Positions 25,801 through 37,800 of a DNA stretch of 64,000 bases are shown here, in pieces; the first letter of the stretch is position 1, and every line of letters begins with the position of its first letter. The notes beneath the pieces were generated by a model. It was not told the origin of the DNA and searched no databases. It saw only the letters and a list, made by a program, of their open reading frames with translations. A program made the translations under genes and the position numbers. This stretch comes from Tethya wilhelma (taxonomy: Eukaryota; Porifera; Demospongiae; Tethyida; Tethyidae), in contig CAXIPT010000006.1 in the NCBI GenBank assembly GCA_964030475.1, positions 4,112,376-4,176,375 on the forward strand. The letters are read 5' to 3'.

Positions 25801-28800
25801 AAGAGCACGGATGTTTGTCAAAACAGCAGCTCCAGTCTCAGAATCGGTTGAAAGCTCAAACGGATTATTTTCAATAGGAGCCAAGACAAAATGGTGAGAG
25901 ACTATTCGGCCAATATCAGGAATCTCGCTACGATCGACTAGGCCAAAAGCATCATCATCTTCTGTTGGAATGACTAACCTGAGCGTGCCCGGTGGGGTGT
26001 TTTCAACGACTGTAGCATTGAAGGTGATTGTCGGAAACACAGGAGGGAAATTCTTCTCAACTATATTGATGGTGACTGTAGCTACATTGGAGTACTGGAC
26101 ATTATCAAATACAACCAAGTAGAGCGTGTAAAAGGGGATGATTTGTCTGTTCAGTGGTTCAATCAACATTAGGCTGCCAGTTGAAGTTGAAAGGGAAAAT
26201 TCCGTGGCGTTCCTAAGGAAGAAATATTCCAATTTGAACTCGCCATTTTCAGGATCAATCACATACTCGGAAAACTCTGCCACGATACTGAAGAGCTGTG
26301 CATCCTCCTGCAAAGTCACGGATATCTCTCTCGGCAAAGACACTCGAAAATCATTAGCATTAAGCACAACCAGAGTCACATTGACTGGTTCTGAATAAAG
26401 CCCGCCTCCATCTTGTACTTGCAACTTGAAGTAGTACTGCCTTGGCCCATTCTCATAATCAAGAACAAAATTTGCTGTCAGTAGCTGACCAATTTCGTTA
26501 ACAGCAACAGGAAGTGATGAAGGATCAGAAGACGTTACTATCATATAGCTGGAAATGCTGCTAAACTCACTGCTGCGGTCTTGATCAAAGACGCTATACG
26601 GAAAGAAGAACACTTCGGTGTCTAGTGTTGTTCCTTCAGTGACGTTAATAGTGAAAGATGGCACATCAAAGTAAGGAGGAAACTCATTCACGTCTTCCAA
26701 AATCAGACGTACGCGAGTCACACCTCTGTTTCCACCACCATCAATGGCGTTGATGATGAGAGAGTACTCCCTGGTTTCTTCATAGTCGATGGTTCCATTC
26801 ACAAAGATGGAGCCGTTGGTTGGGGAAATGAAAAAGGGGACATCTTCATTGGTAGCAAACTCGTACTCCACAGATCCGTATATCTCGCCGGTATCGGCAT
26901 CTGTTGCTGTAACTGTGTGAACCAGTGTGCCGAGTGCAAGGCCTTCCTGGACCGGGAGCTCGAAATCAAGTACTTCGAATTCTGGTACAAATTCGTTCAA
27001 ATCTTCTACCATAACCACAACAGTGGCAATTTGGGATCTCTGTTCAATGCTGTCGACAGCTACAACTTGAAAAGTGTACAAAATGGCCACTTCGGCATCT
27101 AATGGTGCTGTGTTTTGCACATATCCCCCAGTGACACGAAAGGGAATGCCGTCGGTAAGGATTTCATAGCGGAGTACCGGATTGAGATCCCCATCCTTGT
27201 CAGTGCTCTCTAAATAGAGCACATCAGTTGTAGGTTGATGCTCAGTGATGAAGCCTTCAAACATTGTTCTAACAAATTCGGGTGGGTTATCGTTTTCATT
27301 CGTGACTAGAATACGAACAAGTGACGGAGATTCGCAGGTAAGGATGTCGTTAGAGACGGTAAAGTTGAAAACAATTTCAGTTTCATTTTCATAATCAAAA
27401 GGCTGCACGAGATACAAATTTCCATCGGACCTCACTTCAATTTCATCTCTCTTCAAACTGAAATTGAACACAAGCAAGCTGCTATCGTACTCAATCAGAT
27501 CTATGTCAATCACAAACAGGGGTTCGGACAGTACATGATTCTCGGGCACGGTGGTGCTGTATACAAGCTCTGTCGGGCAAGGAGCTGTATCTGCCACATC
27601 AGCTACGATCACAGATACTTCCACAATTGCAGACGATCTATTTCCACCGTCGATGGCCATGAGATGGAAGAAATACTCTCGTGGACCAGCTTCAAAGTCA
27701 AGAGGTGCTGTCAAAATGAAGGCACCATCTTCTCTCGGTGAGAAGGGTAATGGACTCAGCTGTTCTTGGTTCTCTATTACAATGTAGCGAGTTATAGTGT
27801 TGAACAAGACAGAGCCATCTTGATCTGTTGCCGGAGTCCTGAAAACAACAGCTCCAACTTGGGAGCTCTCACGAACGGTAAAGTTGTAGGAGCTTTGCTC
27901 AAACATAGGTGAGTGGTCGTTGATGTCTACTATATTCAGGGTAGCGTTCACAGTGGTGATATGACCACCGATATCTAGAGCAGAGATGGAAAAGTGAATT
28001 GGATTTGGGTTTTGTTCGTAGTCAAAAGGGCCTGAGCTATACAGTGTCCCATTGCTGGGATCAATTTCAATTGATAACTCTTGCGCAGGTGACGCAATGG
28101 AATAAATGACATCTCCAAGTCTATCAGGATCAAATGCTGTCACAGTGACAGAAAATATCTCAGAATTTTCAAACACATTCCACTCATAGAGAGTCTGTCC
28201 AAACACAGGGCTACTGTCATCTTCATTGAGCAGGTGAATGAGCACTCTAGCGTGAGTTTGTGACTCAAAATTCCCATCAGAAGCAACAACAGTGAGAGTG
28301 TACTCGTGTCTATCTGTTTCATAGTCCAAGGACTCCAAGAGTTGAAGATAAGGACGGTTAGTGGTATTATCGACTGCCAATCTAAAGGGGGTATTTGTTT
28401 CAAGCATCCAGTATATCAGTGGCTGATTATCAAAAAGCATTAAGATCTCGCTCTCAAGTACGGTCGGAGAGATATACGCTGGGACACATCTGTTGATGTA
28501 CAGGTTGGATAGGTCGCCGTCTGTAGCAAATAGTGGGCTAGCAAATTGAATGGCTGTGTCTGGCAAGATAGCTTCACTAATGTTCAGTTCGTGAGATACA
28601 CTGTTGAAAATGGGCTCGATATCATTCGTCCCAATCACGTAGATATTCACAGTAGCATTGCGAGAAGATGTGAAGGTTCCATCTCTAACTGATACTGTCA
28701 ATCTAACAAACTGCACAGCTTCAAAATCAAGAGGTGTAGTAACACGTACTTCTCCTTCAGGTGAAACTGAAAAGCTGGACGATAACCCCTCCTCGATTGT

Positions 28801-31800
28801 GAAAGACAGTGGTTCCAAATCACCATCATCATCTGTAGCAGCGAGGTGCACAACAGGTTTGGGAGGAATCATGTTCTCCACTACACAGCCAGTGTATTCC
28901 AGTTCACTAAACACTGGTGGATTGTCGTTAGCATTCAGTACAATCACAGTAATCACAGCTGGAGAGACTGATGTAAGCTCTCCTTCCATAGCATGCACTG
29001 TCAATTCGTAAGACGAAGCTTCTTCATAGTCCAAAGGAGCAGCTAGGATCAGATATCCGTTGGAATCGACGGTAAAGAGGTTGCTTCCTTGAAGAGTAAA
29101 TGTAGGGGTAGTGCTAGTTCCATCTTGATCTGTGACAAATAACCTAAGAAGGGCATTATTTGGAAACCCAGACTGTGCACTTGGGAGAGTGTTTTCAAGA
29201 ATGGACACTGAGTAGGATTGTGGTTCAAATTGAGGTGGAAATTCGTTCACATCTTCAACAACTAGAGTAACATTCACTGAGGTGGAGAGCCCACCGAAAT
29301 CAAAAGCGGACACTTCGAAACTGAGTAAGTTCATGTTCAATTCAAAGTCAAGTCCTCTGGCCTCTAGAACCAGCTCACCGGTGACTACATTGAAAGTGAA
29401 ACGATCTGACAGTCCATCAGCTCTGTAGTGTGAAACAGAACCAAACACCTCTCCTCCATCTTCGTCTGTAGCATTGAATACGTACAAAACTGAAAACGGT
29501 TGTGCACTTTCAAGTACTTCAATGACTACCGAGGCACTTTCAAAAACAGGCGGGTATTCATTCTCATCCTGAACAGTCACGGTAACAGTTGCTGTGCTGT
29601 TTCCACCTCCGATGTCTTCAGCAACTATCGCGAATACATATTCTGTCGGATCAAATTCATAGTTCAATGGGCGTGTCAGATAGATCACACCTTCATGATC
29701 GACCTCAAAAGGGAAATCGGTCTGCAAGTCGGACAGCAGGGAATAGAAGATTTGGCTATAGAGGAAGCTACTGTCATAGTCAATTGCAAACGTTCGAAGC
29801 ACTACGCCTCCTCTATTCTCAGGAACATCAGCAGTGTATGCATCGGTTATCTGTCGGCCTGAGTAAAACTGTGGGTGATTATCGTTGGCATCTACTAACT
29901 CAAACTGAATGACCAAAGGTTGAAGGGCAGAGAGTCCTCCACCGTCAGTAGCTTGTATGGTCACGTTCAACTCTTCAAACAGAAACTCATAGTCCAATAC
30001 CTCAGTGTTGGTAAGGATCGCCTTACCGTCCGATGCTCCATCCACAATTGTGAAGAGCGAACTGCCAGCCACAATCGTGTATCTCAAAATGATACCATGG
30101 GGTGTGACATTTTCAATATCTTGGTCAGCATCAAGAGCAGATATCTCAATTCGGTACGAAAATGCTGGTTCATTCTCTGCGATCTCAATGTAGAGAAAAT
30201 TTTCTGGAAAAACAGGTTCGTGTTCATTGACCGGTAAAACATTTATTGTCAGAAGTACAGGCGATGAGGTATAAAAGCCATCGAAAGCGGCTATCTGGAA
30301 ATGATGCTCCTGAAACATTTCAAAGTCGAATCGTTCACGCTGCCAAATGGTAACACGGTTAGGAATGACAGGATCTGGTTGAATTCGAAGTAAGCTTGGC
30401 TCCCCCAATACCACTTGATACTCAACTGCATTTCCATCACCATCATTAGCATCCAACACCCACAGCGGCCTTGCCAGGAGAGCATTCTCCTCGATCTCCA
30501 CACTCAGTATCCGTGGTGATGTTGTAATGTTGGGAGTAAAAAAGTTTGCCTGTGCAATATGGACATTTACAGGAACTCTATCCGATTCCCGTCCACCACC
30601 ATCAATGGCTACAATCTCAAACGAATACTGAGCAAATCTAGTGAGTGATTGGGTGACTATGAGCTCACCATTGCTAGACAGGTTGAAAGGTATAGAACCT
30701 GAGGTTGGAACGAGTCTGTAATCTACAATGGATCCGTAAACAGGCCCCCTGTCAAGATCAATGGCTTCAAACACAAATGCAATATCTCCAGACTCGAGTG
30801 CTTCGTGAGCTGAAACATTGGCTATACCATTTTCAGTCGGGATGACAGGGTTATACTCGTTTGAGTCGGAGAAGTGAACATGAACTGTTGTATTACCTCT
30901 CAAATTGCGGGGATCACTGGCCACTACAATCAGCTCACACTTACTTGGTCCAATCTCAAAGTCAACAGGTCTCACGACACTCAGAGTACCGAGCTGAGCG
31001 TCAATTTCAAAGATAGGTGAGCATACTTGTCCCTGGGGTAGGGAGTAGGTGATTTCGTTGAATCGTGCTGAGAGATCACTGTCCATTGCATGAACTGTAA
31101 GAATATCGGTTCTCTCCAGAGTAGCACTCTCTGAGACATTCTTTGAGTAGCCGTCCACTTCAAACACCGGGGAATTGTCGTTGAGGTCCTGGATTCTTAT
31201 CCGAACCAGGGTGGAAGAGTTCCTTCCTCCGCCGTCATAGGCGACGGCCATGATGCTATACTGCTGTGGGTCAGTTTCAAAATCAAAGGCCTGGATGTTT
31301 TTGATGACGCCGTCTGAGGAGATTTCAAAGAGTCCACTTTGTGAGCCTGTGAGGTCAAACCGAACTATCTCACCCAGCTGTCCAGCATCTTGATCTGCCG
31401 CTCTTACTTTCACCACTCCTTCAACAGGGATCTCATTTTCTCTGAGAATTTCAGAGTACTCTTGATCAAAAACTGGGGAGAACTCGTTCACATTGATCAC
31501 ATTTACAGTAATGTTTGCAACAGAAAGAGCAAAGTGGACTCCATCTGATAGTCTAGCTGAAAAGTGATAGCTTCTCTCTGTGGGTATTTCATAGTTTACT
31601 TCTCTCGTTAAAATCACATCACCGCTAGAGTCGATTCTAAATGGAATTTCCGTGTGATCGAGTTCAAACGAGAACACGTTATCTACACCATCAGGATCGC
31701 CAAATTCCATTCGTCCTATTATCACATTGGGATGAGTATCTTCACGAATACTAATAGAGTACAAGGTTCTTTGAAAGAACGGAGGCTCGTCATTTTCGTC

Positions 31801-34800
31801 TTGGATTGTTATCTCAAACACAGCAAGAGAGCGATCACATCTGATACCAAAGATATTGCTGGCACCAACACTACCATCAGTTGCTTCAATCTGGAAGGTA
31901 ATGTTATTCCTACCGCTCTCATAGTCGAGGGCTTCTGACAGGTAAATGGACCCATTAGGGTGGGTACTAAATGGAACATAACTCTGTACAGGGTTGATCA
32001 GAGAGTAGTGAATATCTCCATATAGTGCACCCCCATCACCATCATAGGCAAGATCTTCATACACAATATCTTCCACTGAGAGCAACTCTGACAGCTGTAG
32101 CTCAACAAAGTCTAGATGAAACTCTGGACAGAACTCATTCACATCGATAAGCTGGATAGTGACCGGTACATGAGTCACAATGCCAACTTCATTGGTAGCA
32201 GTGACATTGAAAGTATAAATCTCTGGGGAGGCTTCATAGTCAAGCAGCTGAGAGTTGGAAATCATGCCATTTCGGTCGATTGTGAAAGGCACATTGTCAG
32301 AAGATACGATGCTGTATTCCAAGCTGGCTAAAGCTGGATCCAGGCAAGCATTTAGCTCTTCAATGTGCATGGCACTCACAGTGAATTGGTCCTGCGAGTT
32401 CTCTAGCAGAGTAAAGTCGTAAGCAAGCTGAGAAAAGATGGGGGCTCCTTGCGGTCTTCTTCTCAGCACTACATTCATTTCTAGTTGTGAGTCCGACGGC
32501 AAACCATTGGTATCAATGGTCTCAACTTGAAAATTGTATTCACACGAAGCCATTTCTGCAACAGGAAGAGTGTTCACGAGTATAGCAATGCCGGATGTCT
32601 TGTTGAATTCGAACACAAAGGGAGCATTCTGACCACTAATAGTGAAGTTGACGTCTGTCTGAATGTAGTCATTTGGTGTACAACAAGTAGGCTCCTCTGG
32701 TTCCCTAAACCTCCAACCACTGTCGAGATCGGAGAGCAGCAGCTCTAGTTGTGGACCCACACCACTGTCATCGTTGAGAATGAGTGTCTGGTGAGTATCG
32801 ATAAAATTTGTCGGGTTATCATTGACGTTCCGTGCACAGAGAGAGAGAGAGATTGGTACCACATCTTCCAGTCGGTTGGTTGCCAAAACAGTGATGGCAA
32901 GGTGTCTTTCGGCTTCAAAATCAAGTTCTTTTGTGAGAATAATCTTTGCTTCTTGAAGCATTACTGGAAGCATAAAGCCTTCTTCATCAAGTAGGGAATA
33001 CTCGTACAAGCCACTGACACCATTTTCAAAGAGAGCAAGATCTAGAAGTGGGTTCTGAGGAAGATGGTTTTCTCGAAGTTGAAGGCAGTGCTCAATCTGC
33101 AAGTTGAACAAGTTTTTGTCCTCAAAACTCACAGTAACATTCACAGGTGAGGATGAAACATTTCCTCTATCTCTGGCTGCTACTTTAAAAGTGTACTGAT
33201 TCTCCAGGTAGTCCGATGCGTTGACAAGAGTGTAGAGGGTACCATTAGGATCGAGCTGAAATGGAAATGTACCTTGAACAGTAGTGCTGTCTCGAATCAG
33301 TTGATACTCTTCTACGCTCCCGTACTGCTCACTCTTGTCGAAATCAGTTGCTTCAAACCTGTAAATGCTTGAACCAAGATTCACATCCAGTGGTATCACA
33401 ATGTCATAAGAAGCGTTTGGAAATACAGGTGCAAACTCGTTCACATCCAGTAGAGTGATGCTGACATTGGTAGCACCTTCGTTAATACCGTCACTGGCTA
33501 TCACTCTGAAGTTGTAAGTCAATGGAGACGTCTCAAAGTCAAGGACTGAGATGATATAGATGTGACCGCTCTGCACACTCACAAAGAAAATCGAAGCGAG
33601 ACTGAGACTAGAGGACTCCAAGTCGAGCCGATAACTGATACTGTTGTAGGCAGACGTGCGATCTTCATCAAACGCTCGAACTTGAACAAACGGGGCGAGA
33701 CCTACCGGATGATTTTCAAGAAGAGGAATGTTATACTCAGCTTGAAGGAAGCTTGGAGTGTGATCGTTCACGTCGACTATATTGATGAAGATTCGAGTTG
33801 GACTTGTACTCTGACCGATCTGGTTGTAAGCAAAGGCCTCAAACGCATAGAAGAGGGGTTGGCTAGAATCGTCAGCATTAAAGCGAATGGTATTAGATAA
33901 CTGACCAGTGTTGCTGATCGAAAAGGGTAGCTCGACCGTGAAATCGAGTGAACGAAGACGATACTCTACAATAGTGTCGGGAGGGTCAGCATCATAAGCA
34001 GAGACATTGAAAAGCACTTGAGGTTCAGTTGTTTCTAAAATACTGTACTCATAACTTGAGGAGACAAATTCAGGCCTATTATCGTCAACATTGAGCACAA
34101 TGATCTCCACCATTGTATGGTTGCTGCAATTCTGTATGCCATCGGAGGCAATGACCGAAAAGTTGTAAGAAGTTTGTTCTTCATAATCCAGTGGCCTACT
34201 TATGAACAGCCTACCAGCTCCATCAATCCTAAAGATGTCATAATTGGGCTCTAAATAGAATACTGTTCTAGGATTCCGTGTGTACCGGTCAGGATCCAAC
34301 ACCTGGACTCTTAGGAGCTGAGCTGCTCTGAAAACGTTCTCTCCTATCGCTATTCTGAAACGTCTGACTTCAGGTCTCGGATCAGGACATGGTGGATTGT
34401 CGTTGATGTCTAAGATTGAGATAAACACGCGACTTAAAGCCATTTCACCACCACCATCAGTAGCTACTGCAAAGAAATCACCACCTTCTTGCCCAGCTTC
34501 AAAGTCCACGGGAGAACTGAGGAACACAACACCGGAGGATGAGTTAATGGAGAATGGGAGTTCGTTTAAGGGGACTCCAATGCTCTGCAGCGAGTAGGTC
34601 ACTTCACCAAACACGGGACCACCATCACTGTCCGTTGCTCTGACTTGAACCACTTCTGTTCCAACTTCACTATTCTCTGGTATTTCAGCATCGTAGATCC
34701 CTTGAACAAACCTGGGGCGGAACTCATTGGCATCTCCGATACGAATGGTAATGTTTGTTGAGCCCGACATTCCATAGTCATCCTCTGCTACAAACAGGAA

Positions 34801-37800
34801 CACGTAAAGAGTTGGAGGCGACTCGAAATTGAACCGTCTTGTGTTTCTGATCCTACTTCCAGATGAAAAGAAAGGGAGAGTCTGGTCAAGAGGAAAGAGC
34901 GGAACAATTCTGTAAGACGATACAAAGTTATACAACACGCTGCCATCACCATCAATAGCAACAATGTCAATTTCAAAATCGTCTTCGTCTTCAGATACGA
35001 TAAATTCATAGGTCTCTTGCGGAAAGACCGGGGGGTTATCGTTATCATCCAAGACCACAATCCTGAGGGCAAGAGGTACCGATCGAAAGACTCCATCCAT
35101 AGCATACACATTCAAATCATAAACCCTAGGATCCTTTTCAAAATCCAGAGTGAGATTGTTGAACAGTTTGCCTTGTGTTTGGTTCACAATGAAAGGCATG
35201 ATAATCGCTGATCCATTGATTGTGCCATCAATGGGAGCTACGCCATCTATCAGAGCATACTCAATCTCGTAGGCATAGCTTTCCACAGAATCACGATCTT
35301 CATCCACAACTTCAAACAGATACTCAAACCCATAGGGAGGTGTGTTTTCTCTGATGCCTCTTTCGATTCTTACATTCTGTAGAAAAGTAGGTGGGTGTTC
35401 ATTAACTGGAATCACATTGATCAAGACTGTGATTAGAATAAGATCATCACCATCTGTTAGCGAGATGGTCAGTGCATGCTGAGTGCGCTGCTCATAGTCG
35501 AGTGGAGACATCAGATGAACTCTACCGCCAAACGTGACGTGAAAGAATTCTGAAATTGATTCCAATTCAAAGAGATATCTTAGTCCACGAGTTGGATTAC
35601 GGACGGTGATGTTTAGGACTGAAAATGGTGTGTAGAAATTCTCTGGTATATCAATCTCATACTGCGAATCCACCTTGACCGTGAGATCTGGAAGATTGAC
35701 AGCATCAACGACAATAGTCAATGATTCTTCTGCAACAAGAAGACCGTCAGTGACCGAAATCTCGACAAAGTGTCTTGTGATTGTTTCAAAGTCCAACAAT
35801 CGTTTGAGAACAAGACAACCTTCATGCTCAGATGACATCTCAAAGTAGTCCGATGGGATTGGTAGAAAGTAAGTGATATTATCGCCTTCAGGATCCACAG
35901 CTGTGACACAGACTAGAACGTTCTCTGGTAGGCCTGGTGCTTGAAAAGGAAATGTTTCTTCTGGGACTTCGACTACTGAATACGTCCCAGTAAATACTGG
36001 AGCCACATCATTTTGGTTGAGCAAACTGATTGAGATGTTCGCACTGCAAGTATTGTTGCCTGCATCAGTCGCTATCAGTTGGAAAGAATAGAAGGCTGGA
36101 TCGGTTTCAAAATCTAGTTGCTTTTCGATCTCTAGTTGTCCACTGCTTACATCATATTGGAAGAAATCTGAGATGCTACTTGGCTCGACGCTATAGGTAA
36201 CAGTAGAGCTGTGTTCAAAGCTTGCATCTCTATCAATAGCAGTCACATTCAAAACAGATAAACCAGGAGCTGAGTTTTCTTCTACCGTGATCGTATACTC
36301 TTCTCTCGGGAATCGAGGACAGTTGTCATTTTCATCGACAAGGCAAGCTTCAACTTGAGCAACACCAACCAGCCCACCAGAGTCGGTGGCAGTTATATTG
36401 AAGTAGAAACAAGGCTCTGATAGCTCGTAGTCAAAGCTAAAGAGACATAGAACTGTTCCCTTGTTGTCAATAGCAAACCTATCGTCACCAGTAAGGTTAA
36501 AAGAGACTTCAGTATTGAGCACGGTACCGTCCAAATCATCTACTTCCGATTGTAAGACAGTTCCCACAAAATTTTCTGGGAAGATGACTGAATAAAAAGC
36601 TTGCAAGAAAAGTGGTGAGTGATCGTTGACGTCTTGTAGGTAAACACGAAGGTATGCCTTATGAGGGACAGCAATTCCATTGTACACAGCTTGGATAGTT
36701 AGTGGATAGATACGAGATTCATTTTCACTTTCAAAATCCAAAGCCTTGGTATTGATGACAGTGTACGAGCATGAAATGTTGTCATAAACTATTTGGAAGG
36801 GTACATCTATCTCCTCCAGTAGAAACAGAACATTCTCACTGCAAGTTGTAACATTTGTGTCTTCCTGACCTGATGATACTAGTTCCAGCAATACTTCTAG
36901 ATTACCGGCAACTGAGTTTTCAGAAAATAAGACACTGAAAGGTCGATTTTCAGATGAAAATTCATCAAACTGAGCTGAAGAGTTTTGACTAGATAGTTGA
37001 ATTAAGATATTTCCATTTACTGAGCTAGTGGTAGAGTTATCCAAAGCCTGCCGTCGAGTGATTCGGGATCTAGGTTGGTTTAGATCTTGCTTCAAACTTT
37101 GTTGATAATGAAGGTAAACTCGAAACGGTTCAGATACGTATCCTCCTCCATCAATAGCTACAATATCAATGTGCTTAAGCCAGGCTAGCATATCTGTACT
37201 GATAAAGGCAGCAGTTTTCAGAATGGCTCGATGTGGACTAGAAGATTGCTCGATCTCAAACGGAAGGATTAATGTCTCACTGTGAAATAGAGGATCTTTG
37301 ATTCTGAACTGACTGATAGTACCATACACAGACCCACCGTCATCATCTTCAGCATTGAGAATAAGCAGCTCTGCTTCTGGTGGAAGTGTTGAACTGATAT
37401 CAATTTGGTGTCCAGAAACAAAACTGGGACTTGCTAATCGAGGGGTATGCTCATTTACATCTAGGAGGTCTACAGTGAACTGGAAATGGTGCTGCTGATG
37501 GGTAGAGGATGTTGCTAACACTGTGAAATTGTACTGAATGGGGTCTAGCTCATAGTCTAACACATCTGAAACAACCACTTCACCTGTTGTACCATTTACA
37601 CTGAAAGGGACTCCTATAGTGATCAGTACATAGGCAACACACCCCTCACAAGCTACCCAGGCAATTCTAGTACCTCTGGCAATGTTTTCAGGAATCTCAA
37701 ATTGGTAAAGTTTGTCACTTTCAAGGATGTCTAGTCCGGCATCAGATATGTCGATCTTGAAAAATGCAGGAGAGGATGGCAAATCATCTTCATCCCATGC

